From contig JAPDOI010000186.1 of the NCBI GenBank assembly GCA_029168955.1, positions 62,001 to 126,000 on the forward strand: a stretch of DNA of 64,000 bases. The letters are read 5' to 3'. Positions 45,739-56,600 of the stretch are shown piece by piece. The number at the start of each line of letters is the position of its first letter. The stretch's first letter is position 1. The stretch is from Aplectana chamaeleonis (Eukaryota > Nematoda > Chromadorea > Rhabditida > Cosmocercidae). The notes under the pieces were generated by a model. That model was not told the DNA's origin, made no database searches, and worked only from the letters and a program-made list of their open reading frames with translations. The translations under genes were made by a program, and so were the position numbers.

Positions 45739-46170
45739 TCACTGCTGAGCCACTAACAGGCCGAGTGATTTTAAATCCTCCTGCACCACATCCGTCCAAA
45801 ACTTTCGCCTACGTCCAGGCGGGCATTTCCAGACAGAAGTCGGAAGCATTCTCAGAACGTGTTGAACAAAACGATCTGGCGGTCTTCTTAATATATGCCC
45901 GAACAAACGAAGACGACTTTTCGTTGCCGCTTGAGATGGCGTTGGAACATGTTGGCACCTCCCTCGTGTCAATCGTAGATAAAAGGCGTCGATTTCGTTG
46001 TGGTGATCTTCGTTGTGGCACATTCGCGGCCAGAAGTATACGAGCAAACGTCTAAACAGTTTCCTCTCCATGCAATCCAACCTTTCCATCTGCGTCTTCG
46101 GTGCTGCCCACGTCTCCGATCCGTACATCATGATAGGGCAAATAGCGGATAAGTAGACGCCATAACACAT
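45739..46170 (-). mobile_element. RTE-like reverse transcriptase, C-terminal region
   Basis: A continuous minus-strand frame of 143 codons with ICPIMMYGSETWAAPK, MERKLFRRLLVYFWP, KSRLRLFGHILRRPPDR and GRRRKFWTDVVQEDLKSLG. These are the YGSETW, LRLFGH-LRRP and W-D-V-DL motifs typical of RTE/craniofacial-like endonuclease-RT proteins. It ends early after LGLLVAQQ and has no 5' part; probably dead. It is antisense within a gene 2 intron. Confidence 0.9.
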
Positions 46171-46230
46171 CCCAATATTGTATCCTGTCTTGGCCTCCTA
46201 TTGTTTGTTGGAATCTAGCTAATTTTTCAG

Positions 46231-46257
46231 ATCCACTGCAAAGCCCGATATGGAATG
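46231..46257 (+). CDS. Gene 2 microexon, 27 nt (phase 2-2)
   Basis: TTTTTCAG before and GTGAGT after. A completes Arg, then STAKPDME, then TG of Trp. Such a short exon would not be accepted alone; it is supported by both splice sites and by the phase match with 44987 and with 50808. It lengthens the stalk between the ectodomain and the membrane. Confidence 0.7.
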
Positions 46258-46360
46258 GTGAGTGGATTGCATCTATAGTTATTGAAAAATGACGGAGAAA
46301 CGCCTATGCCCCGTAGGTAGCACTCCATAGTTCTGCACTGTAATAGCCTTTTCAGCTTAA

Positions 46361-46820
46361 AGGCATCGTTCGCGTTGAAAATCAATTTTCATTTTTCAGG
46401 CTCAATTTCTTGATTGAGCCCGGTAGACCACATTAGTAAACTTTGGCGCGACAAAAACGCTGGGCAATGAGGTTGGAAGACGTCAAAGGTGAAGATCCGC
46501 CACCAATTCTCACCAGTCATCTAGCACTTTTTCTTAGAATGTTGGTGCGACCGTAAGACAACATGAAAAATAGTTACGACACGAACTACACATGCAGAAA
46601 AACTCCGAAAATGGCAGTGATGAGGCCTCCAAAAGCAGAAAAACTTGAAAAGAGGATTTCGGCGCGAAATTCGAATTCGTATTTACAATGTGTTCCTATT
46701 GACTTTTCTTTACAATTGAAGGTTTTTCATGGTCCCCTTCGACATTTTCGTTCACTAGAGAGGCCAAGCTACACAAAAACATGAAAAAATAATATACGGT
46801 TTTCTGCGCGTACGATGCCT
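46361..46820. mobile_element. TTAA MITE, AGGCATCG family
   Basis: AGGCATCGTTCGCGTTGAAA and, inverted, AGGCATCGTACGCGCAGAAA; TTAA at 46357-46360 and 46821-46824. Right-end relatives are at 18900-19040 and 56100-56190. It is 100 bp downstream of the gene 2 microexon. Confidence 0.8.
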
Positions 46821-46826
46821 TTAATT

Positions 46827-47093
46827 TCAATTCTGCACGCGGTTTTCGAAATCTTGTTGAATACGATGTAAGATTCTAAAATACCAGGTGCTACAGTATT
46901 TCTCACATAACGCAATGTCGGGTTGGGAATGGAGTTCCATGGGCGAGTTACATAGGTTAAGTTTTGGCGAATCTGGAAACAGCAAACAAAGGCCAGCCCA
47001 CTTAATCACAGCGTGTTTGAAGCCAGTGTTCGTGATGAATATCACACTCGAGCTCGACCCAAACATGGGATTGTTTGGTACTGAGGTAACCAA
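46827..47093 (-). other. Minus-strand ORF of unknown nature
   Basis: Eighty-eight codons with four Cys, e.g. GFKHAVIKWAGLCLLFP and LCEKYCSTWYFRILHRIQ. It is open on the other strand too. It could be the tail of an unrecognised transposon. No splice or promoter support. Confidence 0.2.
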
Positions 47094-47938
47094 TAGTGAA
47101 GAATTAGCGAAGAAAAACGTTCAGAATAATCCAAAATAACAGTATCTAGCGTTCATGGCGTGGACAAGGATCATGGGCCCTGCTGATTTCCGCAAGCGCG
47201 CGCCAATGTGCGCGGATCGATCAGGCTGAACGCGGCAGAGTTGCTTGGCGATTTGCCATGGAAACGTATGCGGCGCCACAAGCTCGTTCGGATGGGGGGC
47301 AGACCGGGATAGGTAGGCGCGCTGAGATAACTTTCAATGCAGTTTTCATCGATTTCTGCCCGTTTTCGCTGCTTTCTTCGACTCTGTCCCTTTCACTAAA
47401 ACCACGAGAACGAGATTTATCGTGGACACTGCATTTAACCCCCCCCCCCCCAGACAACCATTTGGGTTAGCTACCTACTTAGAGAAAACATTGTGTGAAC
47501 TCAACAAAGAAGAGATTGCAGTAAATTCGGTTTGAAAAGCACGTCTTCCGTTCCTGCTGCAGTGTTACGGAGCAATACGGGAGTGTTACCGCCGTCGCCG
47601 TTCATAAGGCCGAGATCATACTGCCAGCGACGAGCAACGCGACACAATGTTTACAATCCATATCTACCAAAAATCTGTATGCCTGATGTGCACCGTCGCA
47701 GTCGCTGGTCGCGTGAAGTACGATCGCGGCCTAAGGCTGCGTTCAAAGTCTTCGCGCGGCGACGCGGTGGCAAATGTCATAACGACGCGAAGATCGCTCC
47801 GCGCAGAAATTCAGATGTGAACATTAGGAGACTATGTGTGATTTCGTACGTACGCGATTTCGCGTTAACAAGCAACGAAAATTTTTTTAGCAGCAGTAGC
47901 AGTTTTTTTGTATATTTTTAGGTGCTAGTGACTCTTAA
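47094..47938. other. No recognised feature
   Basis: Intron of gene 2. Open frames at 47221-47470 and 47532-47921 have biased composition but no splice support. A C10 tract is at 47441-47450. Confidence 0.35.
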
Positions 47939-48401
47939 AGGCAGTGTTGAAGATAAAAGTCGTTTTTCTGTTTTCCCTCCTATCTTGGAAACGGCCCCAC
48001 GCTGATTTCAATGATGTCCCTGAAGTCGTACAAGACCCCCTGGGAACGAAGTTATGACCCCTCGAAACTCAGCTAGGGAAGCATTGTGGACGAGTTGTCC
48101 GAGGCTTGTATCTCCCATTTTTTGCAGCCGATGTGTGCGAGCTCACCTGAGTAAAGAGAGAAGGTGAGAATAAAGGGAAGAACGGGGATTTTGATCGGAA
48201 ACCATTGCGCTTCTAACCACGAACTCAGGGCAACGGTTATAGGACGTGGGCGGAGTGGCCCAATGAGTTGGCTGGCCCACGAGATTCTCACCCACTTAGC
48301 GGCCGCTTTTCGTCACACTTCCGTTCTTAATCTTTTTAGAAGGACCCAAAGCTTACGTTTTATCCAAAAAACGTGCAGCTGTATCTTCGTGAACACTACC
48401 T
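47939..48401 (-). mobile_element. TTAA MITE, AGGCAGTG family, copy 2
   Basis: AGGCAGTGTTGAAGAT … CGTGAACACTACCT with TTAA at 47935-47938 and 48402-48405. It is inverted relative to 5504-5990. A decayed third copy, ending CATCGTGAACAGTGCTTT, is at about 53560-53795. Confidence 0.8.
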
Positions 48402-48977
48402 TTAACATGTTTATTGTATTCGTTTCATCGGTAGATTTGGTTGTGGTAGTGAAAAGACACCGAAAATAGCAGTAACGAGCTTGCCCTCGCTCGAGGTCTA
48501 TCACGTCGCGCGAGGGCAAAATGCGTGTTGTTTCGAATATGTCACTGTGTACCCCAGCCACGGCGTGACGTCGCTTGATCGATACATAGGCTGGTTATAA
48601 CGTCGCGTCGTGACGCGATTGAAGTCCGAACGCCGCCAGTAGCTTTTAGAAGTTTGGACTCCGTCAAGTACGGTTCGAGAGATTATATAGCGATTCAACA
48701 ACCTTTATTCATACCCTTATCATTCGCGCAGTGACAGGCTCATATCAAAAAGCATTGTTAAACCGCAACAGGCCACCGAACCTCATCGATGGCGAGAAAT
48801 CGACCAGCGATATCTGATTCCCATGCTCAACCGCTCAAAAGAGATAGTTGGCTCGCTTAAGATGACCTACTCTTCGTGTTATTTTAGGCAGTCACAAATT
48901 TCATTTTAATCCGCCGTCGTTGATGATTTTAGCCAGAACCTGCCTTCTCTTCACCCACCGCTCAGGGCTGCAATCGT

Positions 48978-49124
48978 CTTAGGGGTTGAACAGAGTGCCA
49001 GAAGGGCGCGGCGCGGCCTGATGATGGAGAGCCGTATTGGTAGATTGCCGCGATCTATCAATACGGCCCTCCATAGTCATGCCGCGCCGCGCCCTGTATG
49101 CACTCTGCTCAACCCCTTAGAGCA
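48978..49124. repeat. Hairpin with 64-bp arms
   Basis: GGGGTTGAACAGAGTGCCAG, GGGCGCGGCGCGGC and GGGCCGTATTGATAGAT (right, inverted) pair with few mismatches around a 12-bp centre. No target duplication recognised. Confidence 0.8.
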
Positions 49125-49782
49125 GCGCCACGAATGCTGTGAACTCGTCGCGTTGCGGTGGGAGACGCTGATCAACAAGTTCTCGACCTCAATCGGGACA
49201 AAATGTGCGATGGATCCGATTCAAAAGATGCGTTCTTCGACTTTCTATTGGCCTAGCTTCATATAGTCGTCTGTAACTGTGCGATTGCTGGGAATGACAC
49301 CGATGCGGTTCAGATTCACAATTTTCGAGGAACATCAACTCTACTCCTAGTGGATTCTGTGCGATTCTGAAGGCGTCAAAGATCGTCGAGGAGGCGTGCC
49401 AATGTGGCTACTGGCTGTGGGCGAGCCAGAGTGGCTTCTTCCTTTATCTCGTTTATTTGGAGGAGTTGGGAGCTCGCATGGGGCAGGGTGGTTTTCCCCA
49501 ATATCCCCTAGCCTACCCTGGAAATTGTAAGCCTTCTCTGGAATTGATAGAGGTTTCCATGTCTGTGTGATTCACGTCATGGCTAAGTTGCTGTGAAGAA
49601 TGATCAAGGAGAATATAGTGGTGTGAGTAGAAGCAACGACTGAGTTTGGGACTGAATCGCACAATAATGAGAGTTCTTATTATATCCAAGGTAGGCTAAG
49701 GAAGCTAAGGGATGCTGAGAGAAGCTAGGGGAGATTGGAGTTTACCACCTCTGAGATCGGATTGTGCCTTTTAAAGAACACT

Positions 49783-49945
49783 GACTCATGGGTTAGGAAG
49801 AACAGACCCATAAAAAAACTAGAAAATAGCAAAGCCGTCCATCCGTGTAGAGTGAGAAAAAAAGAGAAAAAAGTGCTTCTGGAAAATATGGTGTGAAAAG
49901 ATGGCGTGTTTAGCCCTAGTTCTCAATTCTAGACGGCGGCATTCC
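49783..49945 (+). mobile_element. Single left arm of the long-IR element
   Basis: CTGACTCATGGGTTAGG, AGACCCA, AAAATAGCAAAGCCG, GTAGAGTGAGAAA and GTGGTGTGAAAAG-like words follow the order of 15250-15420. The right arm is absent. Confidence 0.55.
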
Positions 49946-50589
49946 GCATAAGCGGCACCTACTTGATCATTTTCAAAAACTTCCCTACCTAGGTATAAGT
50001 ACCTGAGTATAAAAGTGATTTTGAAACGGGTATGAAGAAGTTCATTATGGGTTTCCTTCCCCCCTAACTGTTAGAGGCGAAGTCCAAGCTCGTGGGGTGA
50101 AAGTTGATAATATGGGCCTGCCGCTGCGTGTAGCAGCCCTGTCAAAGGCGAGCTCTCAATTTTTTAGAAATAGCGAGAATATCGAGAACCCATTCCTTCC
50201 ACGCCTTTGAGTGTTTTCGGTCTCGGAAGGAACGAGGCGCGCCATGAATTTCGATCAAAATCTATGTTCCTACATTTGTTATCGGTCCAGCTTTTTGTTG
50301 TGGTCTACTGGTGGGATGTCTGCGAAAGACAAAGAAAAACAAGTCTAAGACAACTTGCCCATGAAATTCTCTTCGTCCGATTTCACAGTATTTGAGGGGC
50401 TCTAACTCCGTTGGTGGAGGGCGCCGAACGATTCCGGATACTCCATAGTAATCAGACCGAAATTTTCTCCAAGACAAGAAGAAAAAGCTGGAAAACGATT
50501 TTGAGGCAGAACTGTGCTCTTACGTTGGGCCCAAATGCGACCCATGTGGCAATGAAGTGATTCTAAAAGAAGTTGTGCCAGGCTCCCGA
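49946..50589. other. No recognised feature
   Basis: Presumed gene 2 intron, unique-looking. Confidence 0.35.
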
Positions 50590-50612
50590 AACGGAAGCCT
50601 CATGGCTCATTG

Positions 50613-50692
50613 GTTGTAAGAGAGTGTAAGAGAGAGAAAGAGTGTGTAAGAAAGAGAGAGAATAGGGGAGAGAGAGGGAATTAGAGAGAGAA
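50613..50692 (+). repeat. GA-rich low-complexity tract
   Basis: GTAAGAGAGAGAAAGAGTG and GAGAGAGAGGGAATTAGAGA: purine-rich, about 80 bp. Confidence 0.85.
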
Positions 50693-50807
50693 GGCTATTA
50701 CGTGCGATTCGAATCAAGACTGCGCGGGGTTCATAGGTTGGCATCTCAATGTAGGTTCATCTGCGATTTTACTGTTTTTTTTACTTAGCAACCTGATTTT
50801 TTTTCAG

Positions 50808-50840
50808 GGACGACGAACCCCTGGAGAGCGGCGATAACGC
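50808..50840 (+). CDS. Gene 2 microexon, 33 nt (phase 2-2)
   Basis: TTTTTTTTCAG and GTAAGC bound G (completing Trp), DDEPLESGDN and GC of Ala. Acidic juxtamembrane stalk. The frame joins without change to the 46231 exon upstream and the transmembrane exon downstream. Confidence 0.7.
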
Positions 50841-51122
50841 GTAAGCGGTTTACCAACATTCTCAGCTAGTTTCTTGTACAGAGTATTTCTCCATTTAAAG
50901 CCCAATTGTATTGAAAGAACATCAAAAAGGAAAGACTGAAAATAAGAACACACCTTTCTCAAATAGCCCTCCTGGAAGAAGTTAATCTCCTGTGGAATAT
51001 TATCTTAATACGTCCGGTTCAAGTTCCGAAGAAGGAAGCCGAGCGATGCTTTGGGCTGTCTTGTGGTTTCAAGGCTGATCATTCTCCTGATATTCCTCTC
51101 AGCCAAAACGAGATGCTCTGGC

Positions 51123-51400
51123 AAAGAGGTTAGGATCCGTCTATAGCAAACGACAAGCGTCAAGGCGTCGGAGCGTCACGCGCCAGCGCTGACGACGGCT
51201 GGCGCATGCAACGTGTCCGAGGACCGCACGGGGTTAACGATGGTTTTTTTTCGCGACAGCCGCTACTGCCAATATGCCTCCACCGTCAGCGACAGGCCGG
51301 CTGCAGTGGTCGCTGGGGAGTCAGATCAATAACAAACGTTGAATACGCAAACTCCCAGGGCCACTTGACGCTAGGTTCTCTGCTATGGACGCAGCCCTAG
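51123..51400. mobile_element. GGCTCCGTC-ended inverted-repeat element
   Basis: GATCCGTCTATAGCAAACGAC … AAGCGTC at the left and GACGCTAGGTTC, TGCTATGGACGCAGCC at the right. The right half (GCGACAGGCCGGCTGCAGTG, CAATAACAAACGTTG) is repeated inverted at 56458-56600; a related right end (TAGCTATGGACGGAGCC) is at 57350-57370. Confidence 0.6.
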
Positions 51401-51994
51401 TACGAATCACCTCGGTATGCATTGGCGACTCAGTAAGCGAACGATTCGTCACCCTCCATTCGCACATCCACTACGCCACTCCGCCTTCTATCCAGAGTAG
51501 CGCGTTGTTTAGAGTAGTGCTGGTAGTGACGCCTCGATGAGTAACTGTTTGCCAACGCTACCGCGGTCGGGCGCTTCGATTGCCGTAGTAGAGAGCCAAC
51601 AGAGGAGCAGTGGCGGGCCATGAGTATGTGCAGTCGGGTATAAACAGAGTATAACGTCAGTGTCTCTCAAGTAAGAGGCCGCGCTCAGCATTCAGGAGCG
51701 AAACTTTCGATCAATAGCCATCCTCTCTTCATTTTCGATTTTTCCCGTTAAGCAGTGTCGTGGCTTCCCCATTCAGAGAAAGACGTTAGCTACAGCTTCA
51801 TTTCAGGAAAAGTCTGATCCACAGTGGCGGATAACCGCTCTCGGTGCACGCTTCTTGAAGATAATCGTGTAATCGTGTTAAGACCTTGTGGTCCCACCAT
51901 AATTATCTGTAGTCTCAGCACAATTATCTTTAGCGCTGGTTTGGAATTTGTCCCAATAAGAGTCAGAGGTGCACGTTTGCGATTTACGGACTAG
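51401..51994. other. No recognised feature
   Basis: Presumed gene 2 intron; short frames only. Confidence 0.35.
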
Positions 51995-52740
51995 GCAGTC
52001 TCACCGACCCTTTTCCAATAAGCGTCGCCAGCATTCGACTGACTTTGCTGGACAATGACGTGCTCGTCGACCATTTTCCGAAAACCGTCTGCAGCGCTTT
52101 CCAGCCTCGCCGAACAATGCTCCACTGACCAATTTTCGAAAACAGTCGGCAGCGTTTGTTTGACTTGCACAAACGATGTCACACCCAGCAAGCCCCTTTC
52201 CAATAGCCGGCAGCAGCATTTTTTTGCTTATGAAATCATTTATTGTCTTCAGTCTACATCTACATCAGTACCCACAAATTATCAATCAGTGTACATTCAA
52301 TTCAATTTGTTCGGCTTCATCGAACAATGGCCTTATCCACCGACCCTTTTCCGATAACCCCGAGCAGCATTCGTTTTCTCTTGGCAAACGGTGGTCTACC
52401 CCACCAACACCTCTAAATGACTGCCAGCAGCATTGCATCGGAACGGATCCTAATGAAACTTCGCGTTCCCATTGGAGGTTGCCGCAAACTCGGTGCACCT
52501 GTGTTGTAGCATATGGCACCGATCGAGTTTGCGCCAGCCTTTGATAGCGAGAGCGAAGTCTCATTAGGATCTATGCCTACGTTATGTCTGACTGCGCTAA
52601 ACGAAGGCCTGCTTCTTTCATCCCCTTTCCAGTACCCGCCGGCAGCATTCATTTGGCTTCGTCAATCGGCGGCCTGTTCTACCGTCGCCTTTTCAAATAA
52701 CCGCCAGCAACATCCGTTTCGCATTCATCACCGAGTACTT
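51995..52740 (+). repeat. Decayed minisatellite, about 70-80-bp units
   Basis: Units beginning CGACCCTTTTCCAATAA or ACCATTTTCCGAAAACC, followed by GCCAGCAGCATT or GTCGGCAGCG and TGCACAAACGATG or TGGCAAACGGTGG. About nine diverged units, interrupted by the fold-back MITE at 52432. Confidence 0.7.
52432..52586. mobile_element. Fold-back MITE, GGATCC-family copy 2
   Basis: CATCGGAACGGATCCTAATG and, inverted, CATAGATCCTAATGAGACTT. Inner words TTCCCATTGGAGGTTGC and ATATGGCACCG match 12692-12843. Inserted in the minisatellite. Confidence 0.75.
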
Positions 52741-53077
52741 CGAATTACTGAAGAATCATTGCGTTTGCGTCGTCCCCCACGAAAATTGCATGTTTGCAGT
52801 GTACCCTGGCTAGCAACGTGTTGCGTTCCTCGTAGAACGCATCCTTCGTTCTGCTGCTATATTGCCGTAACGATGTTGAGAATTTCTACGGATACTTTCC
52901 TCCCACCCGTCTCAAACTCGTTAGCTCCACTTGTGAATTTTTGTTCGTGGTCACTTTGAAGCTGCCATCGGAACTTTCTCTTCATACGCTTCTTATTCAC
53001 GAAGTTTCCTGCAGTCCGGAGAGTAAATAATTGTTGGTACGTTTTATTTTTCAGAGACGTATAAGAACTTCTTCTTG

Positions 53078-53376
53078 GGTTGTACCCTAGATGACCGAGC
53101 AGCTAGCAGGGAGGAGCTTGGCAGTCCGGTGCCTGCGTTGCGGCTGGGTTCAATAGGATGCGAAAGGGTGGCAGTGGAGTGTTCCGGCCCCAACCCGGGC
53201 ACCTGGTAATCTATGCGGTTATGACCATCAGCGCATCGATTGAAAGGTTCCAGGGCTGGGGCCGGGACACCACACGGCCACCCGTTCACCTCTTATCAAA
53301 ACGAGCCGCAACGCAGGCGCTGGACTGTCAAGCTCCTCCTTGCGAGCAGCTCGGGCATCGAGGGTACAACCGAGAA
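53078..53376. mobile_element. Fold-back element with 140-bp arms
   Basis: GGGTTGTACCCTAGATG, GGGAGGAGCTTGGCAGTCC, CCTGCGTTGCGGCT and GTTCCGGCCCCAACCC at the left pair with the inverted right arm ending CATCGAGGGTACAACC. Confidence 0.8.
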
Positions 53377-53856
53377 ACGCGCGCGTTGACGGAATTTCCT
53401 TCTGCAGTCTTCATCGTTGAGACTTATCATGTTAGCCCTTTGGAGATGTCAAGACCGTCGCTCTGATTCAAAGAGGCATTGGAGCTGTTTAATGTCTGTC
53501 GAGAACACATGGTAATTTTCTTCAGGCAAAATGCTGACACATCATTCCAATAAAAAACACTACTGATTTTCGGAGGTCAAAGCGTTCAAATCGTAGCAGT
53601 GATGTCGACGTTGAAGACAACAGCTAGACCCATGTGGGATGGCCCTGCCCAATGAAGTTATCCCCAAAACCGTTCTTCACCTCTAAGAATTCTCTTGGTA
53701 GCGTTGTTTTTCAACGCTAATCTCCTCCTGAGGGCCACGAAGATTATGTTTTTTTAAAAGCTCAAGAACGAAGTTCATCGTGAACAGTGCTTTCAAATAC
53801 AGGATCTAAAGCGTTACAGACTTGAGGCATTAATATGTCGACGACGACACCTCTGT

Positions 53857-53965
53857 GCAGTGTATGAAAAACTCTCGCGATATAGTTGTTGACGACCAAT
53901 CTCTCGAAAATTCTCTGTGTACACTCAAACGCCTGCTGGGTTTAGTATAAACTGGGGGCCTCCTA
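53857..53965 (+). repeat. Dispersed repeat shared with 10643-10770
   Basis: TGTGCAGTGTATGA, TCTCGCGATATAGTTG, CTCTGTGTACACTCAAACG and CCTGCTGGGTTTAGTA follow the first copy. Confidence 0.55.
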
Positions 53966-55488
53966 AATAGGCAGTAGCGACCGTTTATCCAAAGGTATTT
54001 CATCACATTTTTTTCCAGTGGACAGGCTATGTGGGGCAGTGAGTACGCCTTTTTTTCTTGACCCAAACCGTGAAGCGCTCTGCAGAGTAGCACCGCGAGG
54101 ACTGTCGCTGCGGCAGGGAAATGATGGAAAATGGGGGGGGGGGGCCAAACAGCGGACAAGATCGGAATCGTGTCGTGCGACAGCGACACGGGTTCCGCAG
54201 TGTTTTTGCAGGAGCGGCAGCAGCGTCTCCCTGAGCGACGCCGTCAGCGAGCAGCGGCGGAAAATGGTCTCAACCATATCCATCGCCGCCGTGGAATGCT
54301 GCCGTCGATCGAATAATACCTCTTTTTCATAATTTCTCCGTAAATTCAATCTTTTGAGGACCTTTTGCCGTTTTATTCCAATTTTGATTTCTCGGTCTTT
54401 ATTTCACTAATTTTTTTGTTCCAACGTGTGACAGATGTGATTTATGCGACTACCGCGAACCGTCTGCTATTTTCGGTGCTTCAAAATCTGTATTTCAAGA
54501 CATAATAACTTTACTGAACGCAAATCCCAAGTTCCCTCTACGGCTCTCTGAGCGTACTATTTTTTAGAAGATGTTTCCCGGCATTTCCTGAACACTTTAA
54601 GCCTATCAAAGTAGAAAAGCCTACTCAGAGCGAAATTAGATGTCGAATGAATGAGGGCGAACGCATTGACAACAAAGCGACGCTAGCAAAATCGGCGCTG
54701 CAATTCCACGAAGCCTTTGCGCCCGTCAATTTTAGAACACGCATCAAGCCTCTCGATCGGCGGCGTTCTGCCGGTCGTCACAATTCCGCACAGCCGTTGA
54801 GTGAAAACTGTCGGGCAACTGACCTGCAGTTAGCCCAGCGCGAGCTGGGGTGCGTTCCAAGAACGTTTCCACGACTCCGTGAGAGGAAAAACAACCTTCC
54901 GATGGAGAATTTCGCTTTCCATGGATGCGAATAATAACTGAAAATTGCTCCCACGTGGCCGTGGCTACGTTTCCATGAACGCGTTTTGCCATGGGAATGT
55001 TCTTGGAAAGCACCCCTGGATACGCACAAAGTTGGGACGTGGAAACATGATGAAGCTGGTAGAACAAATCAGAACACGTATGGATAAACGGTCGCTGCTG
55101 CATGTTTAGATTTTCTGTATAAACAGGGGCATCACGATAAGGTGCCCAATGTCTTGTATACACGCCCCCAAAACCACTATTGTGATTACTGCATAATTCT
55201 CTCCAAGCGGAGCGAAAAAACAAAAAATCAACTCTGGGACTAGGCTGCGCCTTGAAGAAACATTCCGGTATCGTCCTTCCTTTTTCGAGTTTGAGAAACC
55301 TTACTTTCAGAATTCGATGTAAGGTATGGCTTATGGTTTGTCATGCACGTGAACAAATTTAAGTTTTATCAAAAATCGATAAGATCGAGCAGAGCTACGC
55401 CTAAACAAGTTTTTTAAATAGAAAAATGACCTTCTGATTATAACTGGAGAAGTCGAAAGAGGTTTCCCTCTTCATAATACTGTTTCAG
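53966..55488. other. Gene 2 intron, no recognised element
   Basis: A G11 run lies at 54133-54143. A 20-nt stretch at about 54019-54038 between TTTTTTCCAG and GTGAGT would shift the gene 2 frame and is not accepted. Confidence 0.4.
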
Positions 55489-55576
55489 GTTGAATATGTA
55501 TCAAATTCTCGGAGTCTGCGTCGCAATCGTTCTGGCCGCCTTGCTGAGTGCCATTTGTTACGTCAGGCGAAGAAAT
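55489..55576 (+). CDS. Gene 2, transmembrane exon (phase 2-0)
   Basis: A TGTTTCAG acceptor; G completes Ala, then LNMYQILGVCVAIVLAALL, SAICYV and RRRN before GTATGT. A single 20-residue helix followed by three Arg is a classic stop-transfer for a type I membrane protein. It ends in phase 0, fitting 58180. If the donor is not used, the frame continues to a stop at 55720 with a different tail containing SDHENYELHTMMEA. Confidence 0.85.
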
Positions 55577-55720
55577 GTATGTAATTTTTTGGGAAAGCTG
55601 TCTTCACGTGTTCTTATCATGCGTAAGAGTAGCAGTATGCAACTTCACTCTTCTCGTGACCCCTTAAGTGACCACGAAAACTACGAATTGCACACTATGA
55701 TGGAGGCAATCCCCTTTTAG
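55577..55720 (+). CDS. Gene 2, alternative readthrough tail
   Basis: In-frame continuation of the transmembrane exon for 47 codons to TAG: VCNFLGKLSSRVLIMRK, SSSMQLHSSRDPLSDHEN, YELHTMMEAIPF. Ser- and acid-rich with a tyrosine, so a possible short cytoplasmic tail made when the intron is retained or the last exon is not used. Weaker than the spliced tail because of the hydrophobic VLIM segment. Confidence 0.35.
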   Translation, partial: VCNFLGKLSSRVLIMRKSSSMQLHSSRDPLSDHENYELHTMMEAIPF

Positions 55721-55799
55721 TTTCACTTCGGAGGTATCGTACGCGCGGAAAATCACTGGCTGTTTCTTGGAATTGAATCATGGGTTGGGCCCGCTTGAG

Positions 55800-56190
55800 A
55801 ACGTACGTATAGTTTGTTGGGTCATCAACGTGTTATTGGGAAGATATGAGAGATCGAATGCTCCGAATTCCGTCAAAAGAGGCCGGCCCTCTCACAGCAA
55901 TGTGCCATCGATCGAGAAAAGAAAGTACTTGTCAATAAATGATATAGCTTGGATGAGTGGAAGTTCATGTCTCATTTCTCGATAAGTTACTTTCTTTTCT
56001 CATTCGATGCCAGATGGCTGTCGGAGGACCGGTATATTTGGACGGAATTCGACGCATTCGAACTCTCATGCCTTCACAGTGATGCGTTGCTGACCCATCA
56101 AACTTTACCTACGTTCTCAGGCGGGCCCAGCAAATAATTAGAATCGCAAAAAACTTTGAGTTGTTTTCAGCGCAAACGATGCCTCTGAAT
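55800..56190 (+). repeat. AGGCATCG-family MITE relative
   Basis: ATTCCGTCAAAAGAGGCCGG is shared with 15100-15125, and ACCTACGTTCTCAGGCGGG … TTTTCAGCGCAAACGATGCC with 18955-19035. Probably one decayed element in the last gene 2 intron. Confidence 0.5.
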
Positions 56191-56457
56191 CACAGAAAAC
56201 TTTGCCCATGGTCGCCCAGGTTTTTCTCTCAATCGCATTCAAGCGCACCCAATCAATTTTCATCCGAAAAGAAGAACTTTATTTGACGACCGTAATCATC
56301 ACGGTGAACCACCGCTACAAAAGTGGACAGAAACACCTGGAAAGCCTTACCGCGATCATCGGCAATCGCTCATTGGCAGTGTATTCCTCTGCACATTTTC
56401 CACCAGAAACATAAGAAGAAACATGACACAGACTAACTGAGCCGTTCGAAGATTAGG

Positions 56458-56600
56458 CGGCGGTCATAGCTAGCTCCAAGCGTCAAGTGACGCTGGGTTG
56501 TTCCATGGCCAACGTTTGCTATTGATTTCGCTTCCTAGCGACCACTGCCGCCGGCTTGTCGCTGACTTTGATGGCTGCGCAGGTGGCTGTCACTAATATT
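56458..56600 (-). repeat. Inverted fragment of the 51123 element
   Basis: AAGCGTCAAGTGACGCTGGG, CAACGTTTGCTATTGATTTCG and GCCGGCTTGTCGCTGAC are the reverse complement of the right half of 51123-51400. Confidence 0.55.

Noticed and set aside
54019..54038. 20-nt microexon between TTTTTTCCAG and GTGAGT in a gene 2 intron
   Set aside because: Inclusion would shift the frame just before the transmembrane helix; the model without it is in frame.
54018..54332. 104-codon open frame
   Set aside because: GC-rich intron sequence with frames open on both strands and a poly-G tract; no splice support.
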